Assembly (NCBI GenBank): GCA_034769895.1
Contig: CM068374.1
Coordinates: 356,907,802-356,971,801 of the forward strand
DNA from: Magicicada septendecula
Taxonomy: Eukaryota > Arthropoda > Insecta > Hemiptera > Cicadidae
Length of the DNA: 64,000 nt
Direction of reading: 5' to 3'
In this document: piece after piece, positions 27,877-41,303 of the stretch
Numbering within the stretch: position 1 is the stretch's first letter
Layout: each line of letters opens with the position of its first letter
Position numbers and translations under genes: made by a program
The notes under the pieces: model-generated
What the model saw: the letters and a program-made list of their open reading frames with translations, nothing else
Databases searched by the model: none
Told to the model about the DNA's origin: nothing

Positions 27877-28884
27877 TCAGAAACGAGAAGGTGTGTGAGA
27901 GGCTCGCATCGCGCCATGCCATAATGTACTTAATGAGATGCTTTCGCCCCGTCGATTCATAGCGATCGCAGCATGCTTCTGAATCAAGACGGACTCCATA
28001 TGAAGACGAGGGAAGTAATCACTCACCGCCGACAAGAGTTTCGTCTCATCGAAACGGATCCGATGGTCGGCATTGGCGAGCGCGTGTTCGGCCACGGCAG
28101 ACTTCTCCGGCTGTCCCAGTCTACAGTAACGGCTATGTTCACCCACGCGTGTGCGGACGCTGCGCTTCGTGGTACCAATGTACACCTGGCCGCATGAGCA
28201 GGGAACTCCGTACACACCGCACGATGACAGCGGGTCTCGGACATCCTTCGTCGGCCGCAAGAACTGGTGTATCTTCTTTGTCGGCTTGAATATTGGCCTC
28301 ACACCATGCCGACTGAGCAGCCTACCAATGCGGTCCGTCACCCCATGAATGTAGGGCAACGCCGCGAAACCGATGGTCTCACGTGAATCCACTTCCGGCC
28401 TGGCTGTTCTTCTCGGCCGGACCGCACGTCTCACCTCCCCGACGGAATACCCATTGGCCTGCAGCGCTAGTTCGAGGTGGCGCAGCTCATCATCGAGGTA
28501 CCGGGGCTCGCATATCCTCCTAGCCCGGTCCACCAAGGTCTTCAACACCGCCCTCTTCTGGCTGGGATGGTGGTTCGACTGTTTATGGAGATAGCGGTTA
28601 GTGTGCGTCGGTTTTCTATAAACTTTATGTCCGAGGCTGCCATCGGTCCTTCTAAGGACCAACACGTCCAGAAAAGCCAGCTGATTGTCGGTCTCCCTCT
28701 CGACGGTAAACTGTATCCGTGGGTGAACCTGATTGAGATGTGCCAGGAACCTGCCGAGTTCTTCCTCACCATGGCTCCAGATAACAAATGTGTCATCAAC
28801 ATACCGGAACCAGCACCTCGGCTTCAGCGGAAAAGATGTAATTGCCCGCTGTTCGAACCGTTCCATATAAAAGTTTGCCACCAC
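27877..28884 (-). pseudogene. PLE2 left-arm partial RT-GIY-YIG ORF
   Basis: An open frame of 335 codons on the minus strand, identical in nearly all residues to the last part of the plus-strand ORF. It starts just after RT motif B (VANFYMERF), and contains YVDDTFVIW, LAFLDVLV, YRKPTHTNRYLH and a C-terminal GIY-YIG domain (GVYGVPCSCGQVYIGTT, then EHSRYCRLG and EHALANADH). It lacks everything upstream of motif B, so it cannot be a complete enzyme. It is open only because the inverted duplication is recent. Frame-shadow ORFs on the other strand are antisense readings of it. Confidence 0.9.
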
Positions 28885-30144
28885 AAGTGTTCGAGGGATT
28901 CAACACACTTTCTCGAAAGGCTCGGTGGGTTGTCGTTGCAGCCTGGAGATATAATGGTCAGCTTTGACGTGGTTTCGTTGTTCACCATGGTGCCCGTAGA
29001 TGATGTCCTTGGCCACTTAGCTAACATTTTTCCGGCAGACATTACAGCGCTTTTCCGGCATGTTCTGAAGACTACATATTTTCAGTACGGCGGTGAGTTC
29101 TTTGAAATGATTGATGGTGTGGCCATGGGGAGTCCAGTGGTGGCGAACTTTTATATGGAACGGTTCGAACAGCGGGCAATTACATCTTTTCCGCTGAAGC
29201 CGAGGTGCTGGTTCCGGTATGTTGATGACACATTTGTTATCTGGAGCCATGGTGAGGAAGAACTCGGCAGGTTCCTGGCACATCTCAATCAGGTTCACCC
29301 ACGGATACAGTTTACCGTCGAGAGGGAGACCGACAATCAGCTGGCTTTTCTGGACGTGTTGGTCCTTAGAAGGACCGATGGCAGCCTCGGACATAAAGTT
29401 TATAGAAAACCGACGCACACTAACCGCTATCTCCATAAACAGTCGAACCACCATCCCAGCCAGAAGAGGGCGGTGTTGAAGACCTTGGTGGACCGAGCTA
29501 GGAGGATATGCGAGCCCCGGTACCTCGATGATGAGCTGCGCCACCTCGAACTAGCGCTGCAGGCCAATGGGTATTCCGTCGGGGAGGTGAGACGTGCGGT
29601 CCGGCCGAGAAGAACAGCCAGGCCGGAAGTGGATTCACGTGAGACCGTCGGTTTCGCGGCGTTGCCCTACATTCATGGGGTGACGGACCCCATTGGTAGG
29701 CTGCTCAGTCGGCACGGTGTGAGGCCAATATTCAAGCCGACAAAGAAGATACACCAGTTCTTGCGGCCGACGAAGGATGTCCGAGACCCGCTGTCATCGT
29801 GCGGTGTGTACGGAGATCCCTGCTCATGCGGCCAGGTGTACATTGGTACCACGAAGCGCAGCGTCCGCACACGCGTGGGTGAACATAGCCGTTACTGTAG
29901 ACTGGGACAGCCGGAGAAGTCTGCCGTGGCCGAACACGCGCTCGCCAATGCCGACCATCGGATCCGTTTCGATGAGACGAAACTCTTGTCGGCGGTGAGT
30001 GATTACTTCCCTCGTCTTCATATGGAGTCCGTCTTGATTCAGAAGCATGCTGCGATCGCTATGAATCGATGGGGCAAAAGCATCTCATTAAGTACATTAT
30101 GGCATGGCGCGATGCGAGCCTCTCACACACCTTCTTGTTTCTGA
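28885..30144 (+). CDS. PLE2 reverse transcriptase (N-truncated) with GIY-YIG endonuclease
   Basis: An open plus-strand frame. Formally it opens at 28477, but 28477-28884 is antisense of the left arm, so genuine PLE sequence starts near 28885. RT motif A is SFDVVSLFT (about 28960), motif B DGVAMGSPVV, motif C YVDD (about 29218), then VQFTVERE-like and FLDVLVLRRTDG blocks and YRKPTHTNRYLH. The GIY-YIG nuclease (about 29800-30060) has GVYGDPCSCGQVYIGTT, R.RVGEHSRYC and EHALANADH. The RT N-terminal domain (fingers upstream of motif A) is missing, so the copy is 5'-truncated. The remainder has no stop, unusual in this window and a sign of recent insertion. Confidence 0.88.
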   Translation, partial: KCSRDSTHFLERLGGLSLQPGDIMVSFDVVSLFTMVPVDDVLGHLANIFPADITALFRHVLKTTYFQYGGEFFEMIDGVAMGSPVVANFYMERFEQRAITSFPLKPRCWFRYVDDTFVIWSHGEEELGRFLAHLNQVHPRIQFTVERETDNQLAFLDVLVLRRTDGSLGHKVYRKPTHTNRYLHKQSNHHPSQKRAVLKTLVDRARRICEPRYLDDELRHLELALQANGYSVGEVRRAVRPRRTARPEVDSRETVGFAALPYIHGVTDPIGRLLSRHGVRPIFKPTKKIHQFLRPTKDVRDPLSSCGVYGDPCSCGQVYIGTTKRSVRTRVGEHSRYCRLGQPEKSAVAEHALANADHRIRFDETKLLSAVSDYFPRLHMESVLIQKHAAIAMNRWGKSISLSTLWHGAMRASHTPSCF

Positions 30145-30454
30145 TTGGCCGGTGATGTTTACTTACCTGTGCGGGGGTTGCAATTAGTAAACAATTAGCA
30201 CAGGTAGCATCGCGGGAAATCAGCAGCCTTCCCCACAGTATTTATTGGAAAACAAGTGAGTCACATAATGGCGTATCTTGGTGCGAGCCAATCATATACC
30301 ATCTCTGTTGTGATTGGTTGATGGTGTCATTTTTACCTGTATGTGGGACTTTGCCGAATTTATATGTACAGGTAGCATGGCAGGACAGCTTTAGTCTATA
30401 CCACAGTACTGTGGGCCTGCACGCAGACACCTTAAGTGCAGAAATCTTATTCCA

Positions 30455-30492
30455 CTGATGATGGCAGCCAGTGGTGCTGCCGAAACGTTTGG
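30455..30492 (+). ncRNA. Hammerhead-like motif, PLE2 right arm
   Basis: CCA, CTGATGA, extra T, perfect stem II GGCAGC/GCTGCC, GAAA, palindromic ACGT, cleavage T, then TGG to close stem I. It is the intact version of the left-arm motif. Confidence 0.65.
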
Positions 30493-31580
30493 TTTTGTTT
30501 TTAACCATGGACCACGGCCAAACAGCCCAGATATTTTTCACAATTCAAGTGACACCGGCCGTGAAAGCCTAAGGAATAATTTAATATTTAGTCAAGTTTA
30601 TAATGAGTTCGATTTGACCTATGTAGTATAATAATAATAATAAAAACAAAATTATAATGTAGTGCGTGAAGAAACATGTAAAGAAAAAAAAAGAAAAAAA
30701 AAGGGAACTTAGCCGACACATCTCTTAGCAAACTGTAAATGGTGAGAAATGTTACTTACCAGATTTTAGTGCTGATAAAATATGAACTGTAACCAACAGT
30801 AAAATGTAAACTACCGACTCCGAAAGAAGATAACACGAACAGCAACCGGATGAACTTCTAGTACCAAAATCTAATCGTCTAGGAAGAGACTACCAGAAAC
30901 AATCAACCTCATGGAACTTCAAGAGCAACCGTGGAACACACCCTAGAAGAGGACTGAAGATGACCATCATGGACCCCACAGCATACACATTGTTATATTC
31001 AGGTGATATTAAAAGTATAATACTTGTAACACAAATTCATTGTAAAACAACAAGACCAGTAACAAAAGAACAGTAAAGAACTTTTGATAATTTAAAGTTT
31101 AATATATATATTTTTGTAATCACTGTAAAGAAGTAGTAATGACATTACGATGTTTAGATTTAAATTAATTTTAAAATTTACAACCAAATTTATTCTTCTA
31201 ATAATTTGGTTGAAGTTGTAATAAAAACATAACTAAGTTGAAACCCGGATCCGTGGTACTGAAAACAATATCTAGCTGAATGATTTTGATATAGAAAGAA
31301 TAAAGAGTAAAATATACAAAATATTTAATGCAGAAATTTTAGAATCTGAGTTTTAAAAGTAAAGTAAAGTATGAGAGATAAATATGTTAATAAAGAGATG
31401 TTTTTGCTAACACCCAACGAGTGAATAAATTTATACAATCCTTGCTTAATTCCTGAATAATAAAGTGTTATAATTTATTAGTGATCAAGGTTTACTAACA
31501 ACAGCAGCTAGTTCAATTAACAGATAACAAATTGAACTGGTTCCCGACATTTGTGATATCTTAACAAGGGTGACATCACA

Positions 31581-32316
31581 AAATTGCGCCACTCTGCTTA
31601 AAGTTAAAATAGTTGCGAGCATCGTGACGCACAAAATTGCACCACTCTGCTGCTTTGTAAAAATAAAAATAATTGTGTACATTGTTATATTTCTTTAACA
31701 ATAACTTTGACAAACATAAATTTATTCACTCTGAAATCGGGAACAAATAAATGAGTAAAGTTTTAATTAAGATATAATAATATTAGTATCGTGAGATTGC
31801 CGTAATAAACAAGTCATCGCTGGTAAATATTCCATTCTAAACCTGTCGGTATGAACAAGCTGGTTCATGTTAAATACGTGTTGAGGAATGTAAACTCTCC
31901 CCTTTTGTATGCACGCATCTCATTCAAAACCTCCCCTCGCTGACCTAACAGACAATCCTAGACACGAGTCTTTCCTGTTCTGAATTGTCCTACCTGTGTT
32001 ACCACCCTATGCAAACAGTGAGGCTCCCAAAACAGCTGACCCTTTGTGCTATTGTTAAAGCAATGAAACATCGTATATGAAATTTCTCTCTACTATACAA
32101 TGGTATTAGCGTTTTGTTTTGACTAATTATATATGACAGTACAGAAAATTGAATTGTTGTGAGATAAGTTTATTTTGATTAATTAATATAAGATTCTATA
32201 TGTAATAAGAGATATATGTATGTGTTTAAATGAAGTCGAGCTTTACAAGTGTTTAAGCTGATATAAGATTTGTCGTACGTAATACTTCGTTTATTTAAAC
32301 GACGTTATTAACAAAA
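31581..32316 (+). other. Gypsy 2 leader between 5' LTR and gag
   Basis: 736 bp without an open frame. It starts with two imperfect copies of a roughly 50-bp unit containing AAATTGC.CCACTCTGC. This is the expected place for primer binding and packaging signals, but no standard tRNA-complementary TGG motif is visible. Confidence 0.5.
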
Positions 32317-33840
32317 ATGGCTCAGTTTAACCCCGACTTGTTGTTGAAAGACGAATTAAGCTATGAAGCATTATTGCGTGGTCTTCCGTACTCAGATGTA
32401 ACGGTCGCGGAACTTCGCAAAACGTTACGTGAAAATAAACCGGACAAACCCTCATTATTAAATCGTTTAAGTGTTTTAGATTTTGAAAGCGAAAAAGAAA
32501 CATGCTATCACAAGTATACAGAACTAACTTCGATCGCACAAACCCTGCGTGATGAAAAATCCCCCGCAGTAATTTTACGCACCACCCAAAGAATCGAACA
32601 TCTGACCCGCCGTATCACCAATTTGTTGAATTGGCCCGGTGATAAAGTTACCCCACCGGATGTACAAAAATTCATGGAGGAAGCATTACAACAATTACCC
32701 GAGATAATGCGCGAATTACGTCGAAGATCCGAATCATTTAGATTAGAAGAGATTGAAGAAGCAATGACAAAACTAAATATTTCCCCTACCCAATCTCCTA
32801 CTCAAGAACAGCAAACCGGTACTGTAAAGTTTCAGTTTCTGCAGGAATCCAATATAGATCCATTTAAAGAACGGTTAACTGATAGTCAAGTAAATATCCA
32901 ACCAGCAAACGTTATGTTACTCCCTAATGAACTAGAGAATATGTCTCGTACATACGATTTACCTTCTCACTTGCCGACGAATCAATCTCCGGAAAAACCG
33001 AGAATGACGACTCCATTTAATTTAACTACAGATATTTATGGAAAGATAACCCACCCTGTAGAACATATTTTGTCGGACATACAAATCACTGATGGGCTGA
33101 ATATTACAAAGCTCCTAGATTTTCTTAAGCATCTTTTACAATTAAAGGATCTGCAACAACTAAGAGATGACCAGATTTTACAAGTAGTTTTACCTAAATG
33201 TAGATCTCCTTTAAGAGATCGTGTGTTAGAATCCTTAAGGCATAATCACCCAGTAGAAGAACTTCATACCACCCTAATAAGACATTTCATTCCCACCGGT
33301 ATCTACGAAGAATTGAAGCGGAATCTAGTACTTCGTGTACAAGGAGTATACGTGAGATTAGCTCATTATATATCTGAAATAAGAGAATTTGCTTTATTGC
33401 TGCAAGTCAAATGGAGTGAACAACAGTTAGTAGACAATATCTTAGTCGGACTATCCCCCAATGAGCGATCTCGCCTAGCACTCATGAAGCGACCAACCAC
33501 TTTCACCGAACTAGAACTATGTTGTATACATTCGTCCAACGTCTGGTATACTGACCAGAACAGACGCGTTTCTATGTCCCAGACTCAACACAGAGATTCA
33601 TTCCAAACTCTACCAATTAGAACAGATACCCGAACCTACCGCGATAAGCGATTCGTAAGTACATATAAAACCCAAAGCTACCCCCATATTTCATACTCTA
33701 GATCAAAACCCTGACAACCTACGAGCGAAGTAAATGAGGAAAGAAGATGTTATAACTGTGGAAAGGCCGGACACATTAGCAAGGTATGTAAACAAAAGCG
33801 CTACCAACAGAAAACCGACCAATCAAAAAACATGTGAAGC
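32317..33840 (+). pseudogene. Gypsy 2 Gag
   Basis: An ATG at 32317 opens 465 codons to a TGA at 33712-33714. The same frame continues beyond the stop and reads a CCHC zinc knuckle (CYNCGKAGHISKVC, about 33752-33793) before a second TGA near 33835. The N-terminal half is hydrophilic and helical (VAELRKTLRENKPDKPSLL; RRITNLLNWPGD). The central-to-C part (about residues 250-410) has a retrotransposon Gag capsid pattern (LQVVLPKCRSPLRDRVLESL, VYVRLAHYISEIREFA, LVDNILVGLSPNERSRLALM). The first TGA falls between capsid and zinc knuckle, probably a decayed sense codon. RNA binding by Gag would be lost in the truncated product. Confidence 0.88.
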
Positions 33841-33929
33841 TGGAAGAACAAAAATCCTACGTCTTCCGCAGCAACAGAAGGAAAGGTAAAAACAATAATA
33901 ATCATAGAGTAAAAATAAACGCATAGACC

Positions 33930-36900
33930 CTTACCTAACAAGATTTATTGAGAAGTGCAACTCTATTGGTGCATGCAAAACAAGTATATGCGAACTACCC
34001 TACGTACAGATAGGCCTTGGAGCAACGAATACCCTTGGTTTAATTGATTCCGGATCTACCCGTAGTATAATTAGTCAACAGTTAGCCACCGTATTAGATA
34101 ATCATAATCTGATTAAACGTAGCCAAAACGTGAACATAAAGTGTGCCACCGCAAATAAACAAAACCAAAAGATATCGCGCAGTATTACGGTGAAATTAAA
34201 AATAAAGAATTTTACTTGGTATATTCCCCTGCTAGTAGCTGAAGTGTTAGGACAAAACTTAATACTAGGCGCTGATTTTATAAGTAAAACTGGCTTAATC
34301 CTTGATATGTATGCAAAACAATATTTCTTCAGATTTGATCGTACTCGAAAATATCAATTCGACTCCGAGTTAAGTAACGACGTTAATTGTGAAACCTCAA
34401 CTATTCAATCAGAGCATAAAGAGTCTAGTCTGAGTCATTTAAAAGGAAATGAGAGACTAATAATTCAAAAGTTAATAAGGGAATTGTCTACAGTACTCAC
34501 TCCCAAGTTAGGATTAACCCATTTAATCGAATATAAAATAAATCTTAGTGACAACAAGGTAATACGACTTCATCCATACAAATTATCACTGCCCAAGATG
34601 GAAATAATGAGAAACCACGTTAACAAACTCTTTGATCAGCACGTCATTGAACCATCAACTTCTCCATACTCATCACCTGCATTCCTAGTACCAAAAGGAA
34701 TGACAAACATAGACTAGTCGTGGATTATAGACAGCTAAATAAGAGTATAGAATTTGAATCGATACCACTGCCCGACATTCACAGCGCATTTCACTATTTT
34801 ACAAAAGCGAAAATCTTCACCATAATGGATCTCAACCAAGCATTCCATCAAATCCCACTAGCTGAGGAATCAAAACATCTAACTGCTTTTGCTGTCCCAT
34901 TTAATCTATATCAATTCACTAGAGTACCATTCGGTATATCACAAGGAAGTTCAGTATGTAGCAGACTGTTAGAAAAAATTTTTCATGATGTTAAATTTAA
35001 ATTTGTATATCACTAGCTTGATGATATAGTAATATATAGTGAGTCAATGGATCAACATATTGATCACCTGCGTGAAGTATTATCCAGGTTAAAGAAAGCT
35101 GGACTAACGGTAAACCCGAGTAAAGTGAATTTCGCAGTAAAACAATTCTCCTTCTTAGGTCACATAGCATCAGCCGAAGGTAAGGTTAGCATCGATCCCG
35201 AACGTACACGCGCAATCCGAGAATTCTTACCACCGAGAGATGCCAAAGGTATAGCTCGATTTTTAGGTATGATTAATTATTTTCATAAGTACATACCCCA
35301 CTTAGCAGATATAGCAGCCCCATTGAATGCTTTAAGAAAGAAAGGAGCGAAATTCGAGTGGACTACTCAACACCAAGAAGCGTTTGAAACACTTAAAGAA
35401 AGCATTATATTGCCACCTGTATTGCAGTTAGCAGATTTCAGTAAACCATTTGTTGTACAGACCGATAGTTCGAGTGTAGCATTAGGAGCCGTAATATACC
35501 AGGAAATCAATAATACTAGACTCCCGATCAGCTATGCATCCTGTACATTGACCGAGCAAGAAAGGGAGTTCTCAGCCTATGAACTTGAATGTTTAGCCGT
35601 AGTATTCGCCTTCGACAAATTCAAACCATTTTTGGAACATAAAGAATTTCTACTAGAAACCGACAATCAAGCTTTGTCATGGTTATTGAACCACCCAAAA
35701 CAGTTAGGTCGTATCGGAAGATGGGTGTTAAGATTGAATTGCTACAAGTTCAAAGTACAACATATTCGTGGTACTCAAAATGTAGTAGCCGATACTCTAT
35801 CCCGCATGTTCCACCTACCCAATACTAGATCTGGCGAAGAAAATGTTGAAACCACTACCGTTAATACGCTAATTACTAACTTTCCCCTTGCATTTAAGGA
35901 TATCGCATACCACCAACAACAAGATCCAAAATTGTGCAAAATGATAGAACAAATAGAAAAAGGAAATTATTCTGACAAATATACCTTGAGTAAACGAGTA
36001 CTTTGTTTTAAAAAGGCAAACGGAAGATTACTGAGAATAATCGCCCCTGAAATAATCAAACCTATGCTAATGGAATACTACCATTCATCGACCATTGGAG
36101 CTCATATGGGAATTAGGAAAACTATACATCGTATTCGCAAGGAATACCATTGGGAAAATATGAACAGTGAAATAAAAAAGTTCGTGAAAGAATGCGAAAT
36201 CTGTGCCCTGAGCAAGCCAGCAAGAATCAGTCAAGTAGAAAAATTAATCTCCGAAATACCCACAACTCCCTTCTCGAAGATATACATAGATTATTCTGGA
36301 CCTTATCCCCGTTCTAAATCCGGAAATACCATGCTATTAATTTGTGTAGACTCCTTCACTAAATTTGTGTGGATGTATCCTATGAGACGTGCATTAGCAT
36401 CTACGACAATAAAAATTCTACAAGAAAGACTATTTAAAGATTATGGTACACCTTTAATCCTAATATCTGACAATGGACCTCAATTTAAATCGAAAGAATT
36501 TAACGACATGGGTTTTAAATTAGGGATAAATCATATTACAGTGACCGAGTACAGACCGCAAGGAAACCTAGCAGAAAGATACTTGCGTAACTTAAAATCA
36601 GCTCTAATATCTTATCACGCTAAAGACCAGACAACCTGGGATCAAAATGTATCGTGGATACAATTGCGTTCAACTCAGCGTATCATGAAGGCCATAAATC
36701 AACACCATTTGAATTACTGTACAAATATAAACCCAACCATCCTTTAACCACGAAATGGAAAATCCATGAGTTATTGCCCCGTGACATGAATACGAATAAC
36801 GTAAGAAAAATATGGAACGAAGCTCATGCAAATTTGAGAGCGAATTTACAAAAATCACGAAAATACCATGAGCGGAATAATAGGCAAATAGAATATAAGG

Positions 36901-37133
36901 TAGGTGATTTAGTAATGTATAAAACGCATCCAATGAGTAAAGCCGTTGATAGGACCACTGCGAAACTATCATACCGATGGTGTGGCCCCTACAAAATTCA
37001 TAAGTTCATCACCCCCGTTACTGTAGCTCTGTATGAACCCAATACAGAAAATTACGTTCGCAGAAGCCATCTGTCTCAAATAAAAAAATGTTTTTCGTGT
37101 CAAAATACAGAAGCACGACTACGAGAAAGATAG
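33930..37133 (+). pseudogene. Gypsy 2 Pol: protease, RT, RNase H, integrase, nearly complete
   Basis: Domains in order: aspartic protease (GLIDSGSTRSIIS about 34035; flap region NLILGADF about 34255); RT start (VIRLHPYKL, HVIEPSTSPYSSPAFLVPK); frameshift near 34713; RT core 34720-35016 (MDYRQLNKS, IMDLNQAFHQIPL, VPFGISQGSS); in-frame TAG at 35014-35016, replacing the residue before LDD in the Y/F-x-DD motif; 35047-36747 with connection, RNase H (QTDSSSVALGAVIYQ, SAYELECLAVVFA, ETDNQALSWLL) and integrase. The integrase has an HHCC zinc region (HSSTIGAHMG...CEICALSK) and D, D, E residues (IYIDYSGP; LISDNGPQF; NLAERYLRNLK). A frameshift near 36660 leads to the integrase C-terminus, ending at 37133. 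Only about three lesions separate it from an intact frame, in line with the young LTRs. Confidence 0.93.
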
Positions 37134-37719
37134 TAAACCAAGAATACTACTTAAGTATTGAGAATAAAATATGTTGTATAGACTTATATAGGAATACGAT
37201 AAGATTTTGCAACATCATATATCGTAAATGAGTATAAACTCAAAACCCTCGTATGAATAATAGCGAGGCCTGATCAACCTTAGCTAATGTCCTGCGAGAA
37301 TGATATAATAAATGAGAAGTCAGCTGACGATGAAGATGACGATGACGAGAAAGTAAAGAAATAATTCCTAGCGCAGTAAACTAAAAGTAATTCGATTGTG
37401 ATTACAATACGGTATTATTATTAGTAGCATACTCATGAGTATAACTCCATAAAACGAGTGAAGAAATCAAACAAAGAAAAAACCGGTAGTAGATGTAAGA
37501 ATTAAATATAAGGTAGATTTATGTTTTTGTGTATTTTATGTGTAATAGGTGTATTAGAAGTTAAATAGTTTGTATAAGTTGTAAGATAATCAATTAATAG
37601 ATAGAAATAATCTGAGAGAGAGAAATTTCAGTATGAAATTCTGTGCCCAAATGTAATTGTGTTTATTAGATGTTAATTATTACCCCACCACCCCAACTTC
37701 ATCGATAAGTGCAGGAGGA
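37134..37719 (+). other. Gypsy 2 3' untranslated region with polypurine tract
   Basis: No envelope frame is present. A short acidic GATGAAGATGACGATGACG run lies near 37330. The tract GTGCAGGAGGA directly precedes the 3' LTR start TGTGACG and fits a polypurine primer. Confidence 0.7.
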
Positions 37720-39140
37720 TGTGACGATTTTAAAAAAATATTTAAATCGCACAAATAAAAAATTGCTTTCAATATAAGTAAGAGTATTATCCACCCCTTA
37801 CCTATGCCTAGATTCATGCAACAACGTGGAAATTGTCCCATACCAACACGTTAAGAACGGTGTTATTTAGCTAATAATAATAATAATTACTTTAATTAAA
37901 TAAAATATGTACAAAATAAATAAAGAAATTCATAATTCGTAACCAAAAGGTAAAATAAAGTATTACGACTTAATTAGTCAATAATTAATATAACTTAAAA
38001 GAACGAACTATTTTCTCCGTGCGTAAAACCGCGCCAGCTACTGACCCCTTGCCGCTAAACTTTGCATTCACTCGCCCGATAGACACCGAGATGTAAGGAT
38101 GTAGCTGCTGTGTTGTGAACATACACATAGGTGTATACCGTTAAACAATATTTAATCAAGTTTATAATGAGTTCGATTTGACCTATGTAGTATAATAATA
38201 ATAATAACAATATTATAATGTAGTGCGTGAAGAAACATGTAAAGAATAAAAAAGAAAAAAAAGGGAACTTAGCCGACACATCTCTTAGCAAACTGTAAAT
38301 GGTGAGAAATGTTACTTACCAGATTTTAGTGCTGATAAAATATGAACTGTAACCAACAGTAAAATGTAAACTACCGACTCCGAAAGAAGATAACACGAAC
38401 AGCAACCGGATGAACTTCTAGTACCAAAATCTAATCGTCTAGGAAGAGACTACCAGAAACAATCAACCTCATGGAACTTCAAGAGCAACCGTGGATCACA
38501 CCCTAGAAGAGGACTGAAGATGACCATCATGGACCCCACAGCATACACATTGTTATATTCAGGTGATATTAAAAGTATAATACTTGTAACACAAATTCAT
38601 TGTAAAACAACAAGACCAGTAACAAAAGAACAGTAAAGAACTTTTGATAATTTAAAGTTTAATATACATATTTTTGTAATCACTGTAACGAAGTAGTAAT
38701 GACATTACGATGTTTAGATTTAAAATAATTTTAAAATTTACAACCAAATTTATTCTTCTAATAATTTGGTTGAAGTTGTAATAAAAACATAACTAAGTTG
38801 AAACCCGGATCCGTGGTACTGAAAACAATATCTAGCTGAATGATTTTGATATAGAAAGAATAAAGAGTAAAATATACAAAATATTTAATGCAGAAATTTT
38901 AGAATCTGAGTTTTAAAAGTAAAGTAAAGTATGAGAGATAAATATGTTAATAAAGAGATGTTTTTGCTAACACCCAACGAGTGAATAAATTTATACAATC
39001 CTTGCTTAATTCCTGAATAATAAAGTGTTATAATTTGTTAGTGATTAAGGTTTACTAACAACGGCAGCTAGTTCAATTAACAGATAACAAATTGAACTGG
39101 TTCCCGACATTTGTGATATCTTAACAAGGGAGACGTCACA
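37720..39140 (+). repeat. 3' LTR of gypsy element 2
   Basis: 1421 bp, starting TGTGACG and ending CGTCACA, a perfect 7-bp inverted terminal repeat. It carries the undisturbed version of the site where PLE2 landed in the 5' LTR (near 38150). The 3' flank starts AGCCATC, with no matching duplication at the left end. Confidence 0.95.
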
Positions 39141-40741
<1,601 letters not shown>

Positions 40742-41258
40742 AGAATCAAGAGTGTAAACCACAGTGTGTCAGTTGTGTAGGCATTGTATAATATAATATA
40801 GTGTGTAATAATATAATATAATCCTTTGTTATCGTGTATACATAGTTCACATGGAATTACTATAATTCATAATCTCTTTAATCTTGATAATAATAATACA
40901 ATGTTGCCTACATAAAATTTTCATGCACCGTATATGAATGACGGATGTACACTGATGTCATTATCGGAGTGACAGTAGTGACGTTAATCTCGCCACATGT
41001 CTCCACTGTCATCAGTCATCATTTATACATCAGTACAGCTTGTGCCATCAGTCTTACTTGTCAATAAATTATTGTTTTAATTGCTGCAAGCCTGAGATAC
41101 TGTTTGTGTATCAGCGTACACAGACCATTTAATCTCTGTGGAAACAGCGTGCAGTAAACAGAAACCATTGATTTCAATGTGTCAGCAGAATGCTGTGCTA
41201 CCACACTATTAATCGTTTTGTATGTTCACTCTTGTGTGCTGTTAACTGTGTAAATTGT

Positions 41259-41259
<1 letters not shown>

Positions 41260-41300
<41 letters not shown>
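41260..41300. repeat. (CA)n microsatellite
   Basis: About 20 CA units, 520 bp downstream of the TG array and in the opposite orientation. Confidence 0.95.

Positions 41301-41303
<3 letters not shown>

Larger units (their letters stand above)
27467..30595 (+). mobile_element. Palindromic Penelope-like element 2 with 13-bp TSD
   Basis: An insertion of 3103 bp (27480-30582) between direct repeats AATATTTAGTCAA at 27467-27479 and 30583-30595. The intact 3' LTR of the host element shows the empty site. The insert is a giant inverted repeat: left arm 27480-28884 (1405 bp) and right arm 29137-about 30548, almost identical, around a 252-bp centre. Arms meet the centre at a shared GTGGTGGC. Some 35 bp at the right end lies outside the arm, as on the left of PLE1. 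The insert is clearly richer in GC than the surrounding DNA. Confidence 0.95.
27079..31580 (+). repeat. 5' LTR of gypsy element 2, interrupted
   Basis: Two segments, 27079-27479 and 30596-31580, together match 37756-39140 of the 3' LTR in order. The right edge is TGACATCACA at 31580. The interruption is PLE2, with its 13-bp duplication. A roughly 50-bp near-tandem repeat (CACAAAATTGC.CCACTCTGC, about 31577 and 31630) follows where a primer binding site would be expected, and I do not see a clean one. Confidence 0.92.
27079..39140 (+). mobile_element. Gypsy-like LTR retrotransposon 2 with nested PLE
   Basis: A 12.1-kb composite: 5' LTR (27079-31580) split by a 3.1-kb PLE, leader, gag, pol, then the 3' LTR (37720-39140). 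Without the PLE the element is about 9 kb. Outside the PLE the two LTRs are nearly identical (about a dozen differences over the 985-bp right part), so it is much younger than gypsy 1. The 5' LTR lacks the first 36 bp of the 3' LTR and no flanking duplication is seen, so the left end was lost or rearranged. No envelope ORF is present. Confidence 0.93.

Noticed and set aside
28477..28884. N-terminal 136 codons of the long plus-strand frame that continues into PLE2
   Set aside because: They are the antisense of the left arm of the palindrome. Real RT sequence begins about 28885.
29017..29544. 175-codon minus-strand frame
   Set aside because: Antisense reading of the right-arm RT. It has the same amino-acid content as the equivalent shadow at 28477-28884.
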